The notes beneath the pieces are model-generated. The model worked only from the letters and a program-made list of their open reading frames with translations. It was not told the origin of the DNA and ran no database searches. The translations under genes were made by a program, and so were the position numbers. This document shows, piece by piece, positions 29,139 through 38,426 of a stretch of DNA of 64,000 nt; positions within the stretch are counted from its first letter, which is position 1, and the number at the start of each line of letters is the position of its first letter. This stretch comes from Mycobacterium paraseoulense (GTDB lineage Bacteria > Actinomycetota > Actinomycetes > Mycobacteriales > Mycobacteriaceae): contig NZ_AP022619.1 of NCBI RefSeq assembly GCF_010731655.1, positions 4,712,001 through 4,776,000 of the forward strand. The letters are read 5' to 3'.

Positions 29139-29744
29139 ATGGCGGACAACACCAACATCGAAGACTTGAGGGCCCCCCTGTTGGCAGCCCTCGGTGCGGC
29201 AGACCTGGCTCTGGCGACGGTCAACGAATTGATCGCCAACCTGCGTGACCGCGCCGAAGAGACCCGCGCGGACACCCGCAGCCGGGTGGAGGAGAGCCGC
29301 GCCCGCCTGACCAAGTTGCAGGAGGACCTGCCCGAACAGCTGGGCGAGCTCCGCGAGCGCTTCACCAGCGAGGAACTGCGCAAGGCGGCCGAGGGCTACC
29401 TGGACGCCGCGACCAACCGCTACAACGAGCTGGTCGAGCGGGGCGAGGCCGCCCTGCAGCGGCTGCGCAGCCAGACCGGCCTGGACGACGCCTCCGCGCG
29501 CGCCGAGGGCTACGTGGACCAGGCCGTCGAGCTGACCCAGGAGGCGCTGGGCACCGTCGCATCGCAGACCCGCGCGGTCGGTGAGCGCGCGGCCAAGCTG
29601 GTCGGCATCGAGCTGCCCAAGAAGTCCGACGAGACGGCCCAGAAGGCTCAGAAGGCCGTCGCGAAGAAGGCGCCCGCCAAGAAGGCTCAGGCCAAGAAGG
29701 CTCCGGCCAAGAAGGCCACCGCCAAGAAGGTCACCCAGAAGTAA
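29139..29744 (+). CDS. hbhA: Heparin-binding haemagglutinin HBHA
   Basis: From the ATG at 29139 (AAAGGA at 29127-29132 before it) the protein has 201 residues. The start is [20 protein letters not shown], then a short hydrophobic helix, then a coiled coil of about 130 residues ([20 protein letters not shown]). It ends in a lysine-rich tail of KKAPAKK, KKAQAKK and KKATAKK repeats (about 160-201). The tail binds heparan sulfate and is methylated in M. tuberculosis; the protein is surface-exposed and aids binding to epithelial cells. A start five codons earlier (ATG 29124) is less likely. A 16-bp hairpin follows the stop. Confidence 0.95.
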   Translation: MADNTNIEDLRAPLLAALGAADLALATVNELIANLRDRAEETRADTRSRVEESRARLTKLQEDLPEQLGELRERFTSEELRKAAEGYLDAATNRYNELVERGEAALQRLRSQTGLDDASARAEGYVDQAVELTQEALGTVASQTRAVGERAAKLVGIELPKKSDETAQKAQKAVAKKAPAKKAQAKKAPAKKATAKKVTQK

Positions 29745-29750
29745 GTCAGG

Positions 29751-29792
29751 ACGTCGACTCGGAGTTGCCCACGGGTAACTCTGAGTCGACGT
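29751..29792 (+). terminator. Terminator hairpin after hbhA
   Basis: ACGTCGACTCGGAGTT (29751-29766) pairs with AACTCTGAGTCGACGT (29777-29792) over 16 bp with a single mismatch and a 10-base loop. Only TT follows, so the U-tract is poor, but the stem is long. It lies 6 bases after the hbhA stop and 30 bases before the next gene. Confidence 0.8.
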
Positions 29793-29821
29793 TTGGGACG
29801 GCGCCCGCATACCCTTAAGGC

Positions 29822-30109
29822 GTGAGCCACCTCGTGGGTACCGTCATGTTGGTCTTGCAGATCGCCGTCTTGGTCACGGCGGTATACGCGTTCGTGCACG
29901 CAGCGCTGCAGCGGCCCGACGCTTACACCGCCGCCGACAAGCTGACCAAGCCGGTGTGGCTGGTGATCCTCGGCCTGGCTGTCGCCCTGACATCCATCCT
30001 GAGTTTTGTTTTCGGGGTACTCGGGATGGCTATCGCCGCGTGTGCGGCCGGCGTGTATTTGGTCGATGTACGGCCGAAACTCCTGGAAATTCAAGGCAAG
30101 TCGCGCTAG
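29822..30109 (+). CDS. DUF2516 family membrane protein (Rv0476-like)
   Basis: A 95-residue protein from the GTG at 29822 with an N-terminal membrane segment ([19 protein letters not shown]), a polar loop ([15 protein letters not shown]) and two more hydrophobic segments ([33 protein letters not shown]). The AALQRPDAY...KLTKPVW pattern is that of the actinobacterial DUF2516 family. The next gene starts 5 bases after its stop. Function unknown. Confidence 0.78.
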   Translation: MSHLVGTVMLVLQIAVLVTAVYAFVHAALQRPDAYTAADKLTKPVWLVILGLAVALTSILSFVFGVLGMAIAACAAGVYLVDVRPKLLEIQGKSR

Positions 30110-30113
30110 CGGG

Positions 30114-30527
30114 ATGAGGGCCCTGCTGACGGCGCCGGCCGCGGTGGTCGTCGCGTTGTGGGGCCCGGCCGGCACCGGGGCGGCGGACCCGGCCTCGACG
30201 TCCCCGCCTTTCATCGATCACACCTCGTGGGCGCAGTGGCGCGGCCTGAGCAGCCTGCGGGTTTTCCCGACACCGTCGGGTCGGCTGGCGTCCCGCCAGC
30301 AGGGGAACGCGACCCTCGCCGACGAGGCGTGGGGCGAGGTGCTGGCGCTGTCACCGGATGCCGACACCGCGGGCATGCGGGCCCAGTTCGTCTGTCACTG
30401 GCAGTTCGCCGAGCTGGCGGAGCCCGGCAAGACCAGCTGGAACCTGGAGCCCTGGCGCCCCGTCGTCGACGATGCCGAGATGGTTGCGTCCGGATGCAAC
30501 CCGGGCGGACCCGAGGAAAGGTTCTAG
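30114..30527 (+). CDS. Secreted DUF2599 family protein (Rv0477-like)
   Basis: A 137-residue protein from the ATG at 30114 with a signal peptide ([25 protein letters not shown]) and a mature domain [22 protein letters not shown] characteristic of DUF2599. Two cysteines (QFVCHWQF and ASGCNPGG) could form a disulfide. Its stop overlaps the GTG of deoC (TAGTG at 30525-30529), so translation of the two is probably coupled. Function unknown. Confidence 0.78.
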   Translation: MRALLTAPAAVVVALWGPAGTGAADPASTSPPFIDHTSWAQWRGLSSLRVFPTPSGRLASRQQGNATLADEAWGEVLALSPDADTAGMRAQFVCHWQFAELAEPGKTSWNLEPWRPVVDDAEMVASGCNPGGPEERF

Positions 30528-31204
30528 TGGCCGGCAAACCCACCCGGTCCCAGCTGGCGGCGATGGTCGACCACACCCTGCTCAAGCCCGAGGCCACCGA
30601 CGCCGACATCGCCGCCCTGGTGGCCGAGGCCGTCGAGTTGGGCGTCTATGCCGTGTGCGTCTCGCCGCCGATGGTCCCGGTCGCCGTGGGAACCGGCGGA
30701 GGCCTCCCGGTGGCGAGCGTGGCCGGTTTCCCGTCGGGCAAGCACATTTCGGCGGTCAAGGCGCATGAGGCCGAACGGGCGGTGGCGGCCGGGGCGGCCG
30801 AGGTCGACATGGTCATCGACATCGGCGCCGCGCTGGCCGGGGACATCGATGCGGTGCGGGCGGATATCGCGGCCGTGCGAGCCGCCGTCCCCGGCGCCGT
30901 GCTCAAGGTGATCGTGGAGTCGGCGGTGCTGTTGTCGGGGGCGGACGAACGCACGCTGGTGCGGGTGTGTCAGGCGGCCGAGGACGCCGGCGCCGACTTC
31001 GTCAAGACGTCGACCGGGTTCCACCCCGCGGGCGGCGCCTCGGTGCGCGCGGTCACCCTGATGAGCCAGACCGTCGGCGGCCGGTTGGGTGTCAAGGCCA
31101 GCGGCGGCATCCGCGACGCCGCCGCGGCCCTGGCGATGTTGGACGCCGGCGCCACCCGGCTCGGCCTGTCCGGCACCCGGGCGGTGCTCGACGGGCTCGC
31201 TTAG
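30527..31204 (+). CDS. deoC: Deoxyribose-phosphate aldolase
   Basis: A 225-residue class I aldolase from a GTG that overlaps the previous stop. Lys160 (DFVKTSTGF) is the Schiff-base lysine, and Lys190 (GVKASGGI) and the Asp of AEVDMVID complete the active site. The enzyme splits 2-deoxyribose 5-phosphate into acetaldehyde and glyceraldehyde 3-phosphate. It is the last gene of the rightward run from the DUF2516 gene and converges with the DUF2993 gene, 4 bases apart. Confidence 0.93.
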   Translation: MAGKPTRSQLAAMVDHTLLKPEATDADIAALVAEAVELGVYAVCVSPPMVPVAVGTGGGLPVASVAGFPSGKHISAVKAHEAERAVAAGAAEVDMVIDIGAALAGDIDAVRADIAAVRAAVPGAVLKVIVESAVLLSGADERTLVRVCQAAEDAGADFVKTSTGFHPAGGASVRAVTLMSQTVGGRLGVKASGGIRDAAAALAMLDAGATRLGLSGTRAVLDGLA

Positions 31205-31208
31205 ACCG

Positions 31209-32249
31209 TCACAGGTTGGCGAAGCAGGGGTCGTTGTTGTTGCCCGTGGGGATGCTCGCGTTCCGGGTGGAGAAGTGGCTGGTCACACCGGTCGACGTGA
31301 CCTGCACGCTGTCCGCGTGGATGCCCAGCGGATAGTTCTTGGTGAACTGCGAGGTGAAGTCGTCCAGGGTCGACTGCACCGACTCCTTCGGCATCGTGAA
31401 GCCCAGCGCGTTGAAGCTGACGATCTGCAGCTGCAGGCCGGTGCCCGACACCACCGGCTTGGTGGTCAGGTTGTCGAGCATGCCCTTCAGCTCGATGGTG
31501 CCGTCGTTGGGGTGCGTGGTCACCGTGTTGGTCACGAACGGGCCCAGCACCGGAATCGCGTTCTGGACCGATTCCTTGATCCCGTCCGACGTCCAGGTGA
31601 CGTTCGCGTCGAGCGATCCGATGGTCCCCTTGGAGTCCGGCGTGTTCTTGAGCCGGACGTCGCGGATGTTGATGTCGATCTTCATGCCCTTGGCGTCGCG
31701 CACCTGATTGCCCGCCGTCGACACCGAGATGTTGGTGTAGTGCTTGGTGAGTTGCTGCCACAGCATCAACGGCGCCACCCCGAACGACGCGGTGGCCTGG
31801 TCCTTGACCTCGCAAGCCACCGCCTCGGCGACCTTGCTGTTGGCGACGTGGCGGACATACAGCTCGGCCCCGACCAGCCCGGCGATCACCAGACACGCCA
31901 CGATGATGCAGACCAGCACGACGGAGAGCGGGTCGCGCAGGAAGCGCCGCTTCTTCTTGCCCGGCGCCGGCTCCCCGCCGGGTGCGGCCAGCTTCTCCGT
32001 GGGTCCCGCGGGCGGGACGGGCGGAGAGGGCGGCGCGTAATCGGGGCGCTGCATGTTCGGCGGGGGAGTGCCGATCCGTTCGGTCTGGCCCGGCGGCGGA
32101 CCGGAAGCCGGTGGCGGCGCGGGTGCTGGGCCGCCGGTGCTGATCCGCTCGGTCGGCCGCTCGGTGGGCGGCTGGCCGAAGGGGCCCTGGTTGCCGGGAC
32201 GGCCCCACGGCGACGGGTCGGGGTTTGGCGGTCCTTGTGGGTTCGTCAC
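31209..32249 (-). CDS. DUF2993 (LmeA-type) membrane-anchored protein, Rv0479c-like
   Basis: A 346-residue protein. Residues 1-100 are a proline-rich cytosolic tail with three TERI/TEK-type repeats (PTERISTGG, QTERIGTPP, PTEKLAAPG). A KKKRRFLRD stop-transfer border precedes one membrane segment (PLSVVLVCIIVACLVIAGLVG). The extracytoplasmic part is the DUF2993 beta-sandwich, related to the phospholipase/mannosyltransferase-supporting protein LmeA. Its start overlaps the stop of the nitrilase gene by 4 bases, so they are co-expressed. M. tuberculosis Rv0479c has the same layout; the role is unknown. Confidence 0.8.
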   Translation of the reverse strand: MTNPQGPPNPDPSPWGRPGNQGPFGQPPTERPTERISTGGPAPAPPPASGPPPGQTERIGTPPPNMQRPDYAPPSPPVPPAGPTEKLAAPGGEPAPGKKKRRFLRDPLSVVLVCIIVACLVIAGLVGAELYVRHVANSKVAEAVACEVKDQATASFGVAPLMLWQQLTKHYTNISVSTAGNQVRDAKGMKIDINIRDVRLKNTPDSKGTIGSLDANVTWTSDGIKESVQNAIPVLGPFVTNTVTTHPNDGTIELKGMLDNLTTKPVVSGTGLQLQIVSFNALGFTMPKESVQSTLDDFTSQFTKNYPLGIHADSVQVTSTGVTSHFSTRNASIPTGNNNDPCFANL

Positions 32250-33076
32250 CCGACCGATTCTGCCCTATCCAGCTGAACGAAATCTGAGTGGTTGCGCAGC
32301 ACCGCGATGCTCTCGCGGGCCTTCGCCACCCGGTCGAGGTCGATGTCGGCCACCACCAACTGCGGCCCGGGACCGGCCGACGCGACCACTTCGCCGAACG
32401 GGGAGGCCACCAGGCTGCCGCCCACCCCGGTGGGCGCGCCCGACGCGGTCAGTGATTCGCCGGGATCGGCCTGGCCGGTTGCCGCGACGTACGTCATCGA
32501 GTCGATCGCGCGGGCCCGCGCCAACAGCGTCCACTGGTCGAGCTTGCCGGGGCCCGCCCCCCACGACGCGCAGACGGCGATCAGCTGGGCGCCGCGGCGG
32601 GCCAGCTCGGTGTAGAGCGCCGGGAAGCGGACGTCGTAACAGACCGTCAGCCCCACCCGGACGCCGGCAACCGTGATCACCACCGGCTCGCGGCCGGGCG
32701 CGACGGTGCGCGACTCGGTGAATCCGAACGCGTCGTAGAGGTGGATCTTGTCGTAGTGCGCGTCCGGTTCGTTGGGACTGCCGGGCCCCGCCGCGATCAA
32801 CGTGTTCCGCACCCGCCCGTCGTCGGCCGGCGTGAACATGCCGGCGACCACCGTGAGCCCGCAGTCCGTGGCGATGCGCCGCACACTCGTCGCCCACGGC
32901 CCGTCGACCGGCTCGGCGATCGGCGCCAGCGGGACGCCGAACCGGCACATCGTCGCCTCCGGGAACACCACCAACTGCGCGCCCGAGGCGGCGGCCCGGC
33001 CCGCGTACTCGCGCACCAGGTCCAGGTTCGCGGCCGGATCGGTGCCGCTGAGGATCTGCGCCAACGCGATTCGCAT
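32246..33076 (-). CDS. Carbon-nitrogen hydrolase (nitrilase superfamily), Rv0480c-like
   Basis: A 276-residue alpha-beta-beta-alpha hydrolase with the Glu-Lys-Cys triad: Glu40 (LVVFPEATMC), Lys110 (HYDKIHLYDAFGF) and Cys146 (VGLTVCYDVRFP). The sequence is closest to Nit1/omega-amidase-like branches; NIT1-type proteins repair deaminated glutathione, and in an organism with mycothiol the substrate is open. It is followed by the DUF2993 gene with a 4-base overlap. The upstream DUF2505 gene ends 24 bases before its start. Confidence 0.87.
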   Translation of the reverse strand: MRIALAQILSGTDPAANLDLVREYAGRAAASGAQLVVFPEATMCRFGVPLAPIAEPVDGPWATSVRRIATDCGLTVVAGMFTPADDGRVRNTLIAAGPGSPNEPDAHYDKIHLYDAFGFTESRTVAPGREPVVITVAGVRVGLTVCYDVRFPALYTELARRGAQLIAVCASWGAGPGKLDQWTLLARARAIDSMTYVAATGQADPGESLTASGAPTGVGGSLVASPFGEVVASAGPGPQLVVADIDLDRVAKARESIAVLRNHSDFVQLDRAESVG

Positions 33077-33100
33077 GGTCGCCAGCTTAGGCGCGACGGG

Positions 33101-33610
33101 TTACGCGGTTCCGCCGATCCACTCCTCGGTGAACCGTTGTTCCACCGCCACCAGCTCGGCCAGCCGGGTGCCGATGATGTTCTCCAGCTTGCCGCCAATG
33201 ATGGGAACGCGTACCTGGACGGTGGCCCGGAAGCTGAGTCGGGCACCCCCCGTCTCGTGGATCGGCGACAGCATCGCGGTGCCGGCCAGATTCACCGGGG
33301 CGTCCAGGATCGAGCCGACGACCGAACCCTGCGCGGCGCCGTCGGCGACCGGTCCCCACGTCTCCTCGCGCCTGATGCGCAGGTCGCCGACGTGCAACTG
33401 CGTGACCATCCCGGGCAGCTTGTGGCTGTGGATCACCTGGACGGTGACGACCTCGACGGTGTCGCCACCGGCCCGCATCGATTCCAACACGGCGACGTCG
33501 ACACCGGATGCCGCCAGCCGTGCCCGCCAATAGGTCTCGTCCGTGAACGCCCGATGGACCGCTTCGACGCTGCCGTCGTAGTCGGCCGACAAGTCGAATG
33601 AACGCGGCAT
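33101..33610 (-). CDS. DUF2505 family protein (Rv0481c-like)
   Basis: A 169-residue protein from the ATG at 33610 beginning MPRSFDLSADYDGSVEAVHR. The pattern SFDLSADYdgSVEAVHRAFTDETYWRARL and the ending GTRLAELVAVEQRFTEEWI fit the START-like/SRPBCC fold assigned to DUF2505. Such folds bind hydrophobic ligands, but none is known here. It is divergent from murB with only 26 bases between starts, so promoters must overlap the coding starts or one gene is leaderless. Confidence 0.8.
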   Translation of the reverse strand: MPRSFDLSADYDGSVEAVHRAFTDETYWRARLAASGVDVAVLESMRAGGDTVEVVTVQVIHSHKLPGMVTQLHVGDLRIRREETWGPVADGAAQGSVVGSILDAPVNLAGTAMLSPIHETGGARLSFRATVQVRVPIIGGKLENIIGTRLAELVAVEQRFTEEWIGGTA

Positions 33611-33636
33611 AGCAGGTGAGGCTACCGTTACGGGCC

Positions 33637-34734
33637 ATGAAATCCAGCGATGCCGGTTCGACATTCGCCGGCGCGCACGTCGCCGAGGCGGTGTCGCTCG
33701 CGCCGCTGACGACGCTGCGGGTGGGGCCGGTCGCACGCCGCCTGATCACCTGCACCAGCACGCGACAAGTGGTCGACGTGGTGCGGGAGCTGGATGCCGA
33801 AAGCCTTGGGGGAGAACATCGCCCGGTCTTGGTGTTCGCGGGTGGCTCCAACCTGGTGATCGCCGACACGCTGACCGACCTGACCGCGGTTCGGCTGGCC
33901 AACACCGGCATCGCCGTCGACGGCAACCTGCTGCGCGCGGAGGCGGGCGCGGTGTGGGACGACGTCGTGGTCAGCGCCATCGAGCACGGTCTGGGTGGGC
34001 TGGAATGCCTGTCCGGGATCCCGGGATCGGCCGGGGCCACCCCGGTGCAGAACGTCGGGGCGTACGGCGCGGAGGTCTCCGACACCATCACCCGGGTCCG
34101 CCTGTTGGACCGGGCCAGCGGGGAGGTTCGCTGGGTGCCGGGCGGCGAGCTCGGCTTCGGCTACCGCACCAGCGTGTTCAAGCGCGCCGGCCTCGAAATC
34201 CCTTGGGTGGTGCTGGAAGTCGAGTTCGCGCTGGACGCCTCGGGCCGCAGCGCCCCGATGCGCTACGGCGAACTGGCCGCCGCGCTGGGGGCCGGTGGTG
34301 GCGAGCGTGCCGACCCGCGGGCGGTGCGCCGGGCGGTGCTGCGGCTGCGGGGCGGCAAGGGCATGGTGCTCGACCCGGACGACCACGACACCTGGAGCGT
34401 GGGTTCGTTCTTCACCAACCCGGTGGTCGCACCCGAGGTATACGAGCGGTTGGCCGGCGCGGCTGACGGGCCGGTTCCGCACTACCCGGCGCCGGACGGC
34501 GTCAAGCTGGCCGCCGGCTGGCTGGTGGAGCGGGCCGGCTTCGCCAAGGGTTATCCCCACGACCCGGCGGCCCGGTGCCGGCTGTCCGACAAGCACGCGC
34601 TGGCGTTGACCAACCGCGGCGGCGCCACCACCGACGAGGTGATCGCGCTGGCCCGGACCATCCGCGACGGCGTTCGTGATGTGTTTGGTGTCACATTGAT
34701 GCCCGAGCCGGTCCTGCTCGGCTGCAGGCTGTAG
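33637..34734 (+). CDS. murB: UDP-N-acetylenolpyruvoylglucosamine reductase
   Basis: A 365-residue flavoenzyme from the ATG at 33637. The FAD-binding block is [20 protein letters not shown], followed by [22 protein letters not shown] and FGYRTSVFK. The catalytic serine lies in [12 protein letters not shown] and a late acid in MPEPVLLG. It makes UDP-MurNAc, the second committed step of peptidoglycan synthesis, in the cytosol. The next gene, an L,D-transpeptidase, also acts on peptidoglycan. Confidence 0.95.
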   Translation: MKSSDAGSTFAGAHVAEAVSLAPLTTLRVGPVARRLITCTSTRQVVDVVRELDAESLGGEHRPVLVFAGGSNLVIADTLTDLTAVRLANTGIAVDGNLLRAEAGAVWDDVVVSAIEHGLGGLECLSGIPGSAGATPVQNVGAYGAEVSDTITRVRLLDRASGEVRWVPGGELGFGYRTSVFKRAGLEIPWVVLEVEFALDASGRSAPMRYGELAAALGAGGGERADPRAVRRAVLRLRGGKGMVLDPDDHDTWSVGSFFTNPVVAPEVYERLAGAADGPVPHYPAPDGVKLAAGWLVERAGFAKGYPHDPAARCRLSDKHALALTNRGGATTDEVIALARTIRDGVRDVFGVTLMPEPVLLGCRL

Positions 34735-34815
34735 CTCGGAATCCTCCCAAGGACCGCCCCGACGCCCATTTGACGCGGCGGAGTTGGTGGATTTTGCCCG
34801 GTATCTTTGACTTTC

Positions 34816-36129
34816 GTGAGCACGTCGCAGAACCGGCCGCCGATCAACCGGCGCGTGGCTTTGGCGACCCTCGGACTGGGGGTGTTCGCCCCCAGCCTGC
34901 TCGCCGCGTGCGGCGGAACCACGGCCAAACAGGCCGAGAAGAAGGAGCAGCCCGCGCCGAAGCTGAAGTTCTCACCGGCCGACGCCACCGAGAACGTGGT
35001 CCCGATCGCGCCGATCAGCGTCGAGATCAGCGACGGCTGGTTCCAGCACGTCGCGCTGACCAATTCGGCGGGCAAGGCCGTGGCGGGCAGATTCAACTCC
35101 GACCGCACCGTCTACACCACCACCGAGCCGCTGGGCTACGACGCGACGTACACCTGGAGCGGTTCGGCGGTCGGGCACGACGGCAAGGCGATCCCGGTCA
35201 CCGGCAAGTTCACCACCGTGTCGCCGAGCAAGAAGATCAGTGGGGCATTCCAGCTGGCCGACGGGCAGACCGTCGGGGTGGCGGCGCCGATCATCATCCA
35301 GTTCGACGCGCCGATCAGCGACAAGGCCGCCGTCGAGAAGGCGCTGACGGTCACCACGAATCCGCCCGTCGAGGGCAGCTGGGCGTGGCTGCCCGACGAG
35401 GCGGCGGGCGCCCGGGTGCACTGGCGCACCCGCGAGTACTACCCCGCGGGCACGACCGTCAACGTCGACGCCAAGTTGTACGGCCTGCCGTTCGGTGACA
35501 GCGCCTACGGCGCCGACGACATCTCGCTGAACATCCAGATCGGCCGCCGTCAGGTGGTCAAGGCCGAGGTGACCTCGCACCGCATCCAGGTGATCAGGGA
35601 CGAAGGCGTCATCATGGACTTCCCGTGCAGCTACGGCGAGGCCGACAAGGCGCGCAACGTCACCCGCAACGGCATCCACGTGGTCACCGAGAAGTACGCG
35701 GATTTCTACATGTCCAACCCCGCCGCCGGCTACAGCCACGTGCACGAACGCTGGGCGGTCCGGATCTCCAACAACGGCGAGTTCATCCACGCCAACCCGG
35801 CGAGCGCGGGCGCGCAGGGCAACACCAACGTCACCAACGGCTGCATCAACCTGTCGACCGGCGACGCGGAGCAGTACTTCCAGTCGGCGATCTACGGCGA
35901 CCCGGTCGAGGTGACCGGGAGCTCGATTCAGCTGTCCTACTCCGACGGCGACATCTGGGACTGGGCCGTCGACTGGGACACCTGGGTCGCCATGTCGGCG
36001 CTCCCGCCACCCACCGCACGCCCGCCGTCCACCCAGATCCCGGTGACGGCGCCGGTCACCCCGTCGACCGCCCCGAGCCTGTCCGGCACGCCGACGACGA
36101 CCACCACCACGTCCAGTCCCGGGGGCTAA
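34816..36129 (+). CDS. lprQ: Lipoprotein L,D-transpeptidase LprQ (Ldt5 type)
   Basis: From the GTG at 34816 the protein has 437 residues. A signal peptide ends in the lipobox LLAAC with lipid-modified Cys32. Two immunoglobulin-like domains follow (about 50-250), then the YkuD catalytic domain with Cys343 in VTNGCINLS, and a Pro/Thr-rich tail ending in a run of Thr and Ser. Most L,D-transpeptidases have SHGC at the nucleophile; TNGC is the divergent form seen in Ldt-Mt5 (Rv0483). It forms 3-3 cross-links in peptidoglycan. Its stop overlaps that of the convergent dehydrogenase gene by 4 bases. Confidence 0.93.
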   Translation: MSTSQNRPPINRRVALATLGLGVFAPSLLAACGGTTAKQAEKKEQPAPKLKFSPADATENVVPIAPISVEISDGWFQHVALTNSAGKAVAGRFNSDRTVYTTTEPLGYDATYTWSGSAVGHDGKAIPVTGKFTTVSPSKKISGAFQLADGQTVGVAAPIIIQFDAPISDKAAVEKALTVTTNPPVEGSWAWLPDEAAGARVHWRTREYYPAGTTVNVDAKLYGLPFGDSAYGADDISLNIQIGRRQVVKAEVTSHRIQVIRDEGVIMDFPCSYGEADKARNVTRNGIHVVTEKYADFYMSNPAAGYSHVHERWAVRISNNGEFIHANPASAGAQGNTNVTNGCINLSTGDAEQYFQSAIYGDPVEVTGSSIQLSYSDGDIWDWAVDWDTWVAMSALPPPTARPPSTQIPVTAPVTPSTAPSLSGTPTTTTTTSSPGG

Positions 36130-36875
36130 CCCCGGCGGTTGAACCGGGTGGCCGACGCCTGGTCGCGCGGCTTCATGACGATCAGGTCGAGGTCGACGCG
36201 GGACGGCCGCGAGGCCACGAAGCCGATCACCTCGGCGACGTCCTCGGCAACCAGCGGCGTCATTCCGGTGTAGACGGCGTCGGCGCGCTGTTGATCGCCG
36301 TCGAAGCGAACCAGCGAGAACTCGGTTTCCACCGCGCCGGGTGCGATCTCGGTCAGCCGCACCGGCTTGCCCAGCAGCTCCCCGCGCAGCGTGCGGTGCA
36401 GCGCGCCCTGGGCGTGTTTGGCCGCGGTGTATCCGGCGCCCCCGTCGTACACCTCAAGTGCGGCAACCGATGTCACCGTGACGATCAGGCCGTCGCCGGA
36501 TTCGATGAGCTTGGGCAGCAGCGCCCGGGTGACCCGCAGCGTGCCCAGCACGTTGGTTTCCCACATCCACCGCCAGTGGTCGAGGTCGGCGTCGGCGACC
36601 GGCGCCAGCCCGCGCGCGCCGCCCGCGTTGTTGACCAGCACGTCGACCCGGCTCAACTCCTCGGCCAGCGAAGCGATCTCCCCGTCGTCTGTGACGTCGG
36701 CCACAATGGCCGTCCCGCCGATCTCCCTGGCCAGGGCGTTGATCCGGTCCGCCCGGCGTGCCACCGCGACCACGTGAAAGCCCTGCGCAGCAAGGGTCTG
36801 GGCGGTCGCCTCGCCGATACCGGAGCTGGCCCCCGTGACCACCGCGACGCGCTCATTCCTGACATTTCCAGCCAT
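36126..36875 (-). CDS. Short-chain dehydrogenase/reductase (Rv0484c-like)
   Basis: A 249-residue classical SDR. The cofactor loop is [12 protein letters not shown] (13-24), NNAG lies near residue 87, and the catalytic Ser and YxxxK are in [26 protein letters not shown] after the second beta strand suggests NADP preference. The substrate is unknown. Its start faces the polycysteine leader ORF of the Rv0485-mshA operon across 35 bases. Confidence 0.85.
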   Translation of the reverse strand: MAGNVRNERVAVVTGASSGIGEATAQTLAAQGFHVVAVARRADRINALAREIGGTAIVADVTDDGEIASLAEELSRVDVLVNNAGGARGLAPVADADLDHWRWMWETNVLGTLRVTRALLPKLIESGDGLIVTVTSVAALEVYDGGAGYTAAKHAQGALHRTLRGELLGKPVRLTEIAPGAVETEFSLVRFDGDQQRADAVYTGMTPLVAEDVAEVIGFVASRPSRVDLDLIVMKPRDQASATRFNRRG

Positions 36876-36898
36876 CGAAACAACCTTAGTGAACGTGC

Positions 36899-36904
36899 TA
36901 AATT
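36899..36904 (+). promoter_or_regulatory. -10 box for a leaderless transcript starting at the polycysteine ORF
   Basis: TAAATT (36899-36904) fits the mycobacterial -10 consensus TANNNT and ends 6 bases before the GTG at 36911. That spacing puts the transcription start on or next to the GTG, the arrangement of leaderless mRNAs. No clear -35 is seen, which is usual for this group. Confidence 0.6.
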
Positions 36905-36910
36905 TTCGGA

Positions 36911-36997
36911 GTGCACCTCAGCGCCCTGTCCAGCACCACCACCGCGTGTCTTTGCGCGGCGGGTGCGTGTTGTTGTCGCGCACTTTGCCGCTCCTGA
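36911..36997 (+). CDS. Leaderless polycysteine small ORF, candidate cysteine-responsive attenuator of the mshA operon
   Basis: A GTG at 36911 opens a 28-codon frame ending at TGA 36995-36997. The peptide begins VHLSALSSTTTA and then has six cysteines in its last 16 residues, three of them consecutive (CLC, ACCC, LC). A TANNNT -10 box lies 6 bases upstream. Mycobacterial leaderless polycysteine ORFs are an established class that slow ribosomes when cysteine is scarce and so control operons for sulfur metabolism. This one precedes the Rv0485-type regulator and mshA, the first enzyme of mycothiol (a cysteine-containing thiol) synthesis. Stems TGCGCG/CGCGCA (36953-36982) and TGGCC/GGCCA (37008-37023) could form the switch. 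Translation is inferred. Confidence 0.65.
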   Translation: MHLSALSSTTTACLCAAGACCCRALCRS

Positions 36998-37047
36998 CTT
37001 TCAGGTGTGGCCAGTGACGGCCAACGAAAATCGGACAAAGGACGCTC

Positions 37048-38367
37048 GTGCGCTCGAATACCCTCACCCAAGCTCACCATTCAGCTAGCCGCGCCGGCTA
37101 CCAGGGCCACCGTTCGGTGCGCCGTCAGATCGTGCCGCCGGCGCTGCATATCGCCGACTCGGCGGCCGCCTCGGTGTTCCGGGCCGTGCGACTGCGCGGG
37201 CCCGTCGGGCGGGACGTCATCGCGGGCGTCACCTCGCTGAGCATCGCGACGGTCAACCGGCAGGTCATCGCCCTGCTCGACGCCGGCTTGCTGCGGGAAC
37301 GCGCCGACCTCGCCGTCTCCGGAGCGATCGGCCGCCCGCGGGTGCCGGTCGAGGTCAACCACGAACCGTTCGTGACGCTGGGCATCCACATCGGCGCCCG
37401 GACCACCAGCATCGTGGCCGCCGACCTGTTCGGCCGCACCCTGGACACCGTCGAGACACCGACACCGCTCAGTCCCGCCGGCCCCGCGCTGGCGGCCCTG
37501 GCCGAGAGCGCAGCGCGCTACCTGCGGCGCTGGCATCGGCGCCGCCCGTTGTGGGTCGGCGTGGCTATCGGCGGCACGGTCGACGGCGCCACGGGCCACG
37601 TCGACCACCCGCGGCTGGGGTGGCGGCAGGCGCCGGTCGGCCCCGTGCTCGCCGACGCGCTGGGACTGCCCGTGTCGGTGGCCTCGCACGTCGACGCCAT
37701 GGCCGGGGCCGAGCTGCTGCTGGGCATGCGGCGATTCCTGCCCAGCTCGCCCACCAGTCTCTACGTCTACGCCCGCGAGACCGTGGGCTACGCGCTGGTG
37801 ATCGGCGGACGGGTGCACTGCCCGGCCAGCGGCCCCGGCACCATCGCGGCCCTGCCGGCCCGTTCCGAGCTGCTCGGCGGCGCCGGCCAGCTGGAATCCA
37901 CCGTCAGCGACGAGGCGGTGCTGGCCGCCGCCCGCCGGTTGCGGATCCTGCCGTTCGCCCCGCCGGGCGGCCCCAACGCCTCGGCCGCCGGCATCACCGA
38001 CCTGCTGCGGGTGGCCCGGACCGGCAACGAGCAGGCCAAGGACCTGCTCAACGAGCGGGGCCGGGTCCTCGGCGAGGCGGTGGCGTTGCTGCGCGACATG
38101 CTCAACCCCGACGAACTGGTGGTCGGAGGCCAGGCCTTCACCGAGTATCCCGAGGCGATGGAGCACGTCGAGGCGGCGTTCGCCGAACGCTCGGTGCTGC
38201 CGCCGCGCGACATTCGCGTCACGGTCTTCGGCAACCGGGTGCAGGAGGCCGGTGCGGGGACCGTGTCGCTGGGCGGGCTGTACGCCGACCCGCTCGGTGC
38301 GATGCGGCGGGCGGGCGCGCTGAACCCGCGGGTGCGCGAGGTCGGCGCCGACGAGTCTTCCGCTTAA
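37048..38367 (+). CDS. ROK family transcriptional regulator (Rv0485-like)
   Basis: A 439-residue protein from the GTG at 37048, preceded by AAAGGA. An N-terminal winged helix-turn-helix ([20 protein letters not shown], then [16 protein letters not shown]) is fused to a ROK-type sugar-kinase fold ([34 protein letters not shown]). The CxCGxxGCxE zinc motif of ROK proteins is absent, so sugar sensing of the classical kind is doubtful. Rv0485 is known to affect a PE/PPE pair and virulence. It is upstream of mshA in the same direction, behind the polycysteine leader. Confidence 0.88.
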   Translation: MRSNTLTQAHHSASRAGYQGHRSVRRQIVPPALHIADSAAASVFRAVRLRGPVGRDVIAGVTSLSIATVNRQVIALLDAGLLRERADLAVSGAIGRPRVPVEVNHEPFVTLGIHIGARTTSIVAADLFGRTLDTVETPTPLSPAGPALAALAESAARYLRRWHRRRPLWVGVAIGGTVDGATGHVDHPRLGWRQAPVGPVLADALGLPVSVASHVDAMAGAELLLGMRRFLPSSPTSLYVYARETVGYALVIGGRVHCPASGPGTIAALPARSELLGGAGQLESTVSDEAVLAAARRLRILPFAPPGGPNASAAGITDLLRVARTGNEQAKDLLNERGRVLGEAVALLRDMLNPDELVVGGQAFTEYPEAMEHVEAAFAERSVLPPRDIRVTVFGNRVQEAGAGTVSLGGLYADPLGAMRRAGALNPRVREVGADESSA

Positions 38368-38426
38368 CGCGAAGCCATGCCGTGGGCGTTGGGCTGGTGA
38401 GTCGGCCGTCCTGTAAAGATGAGAAG

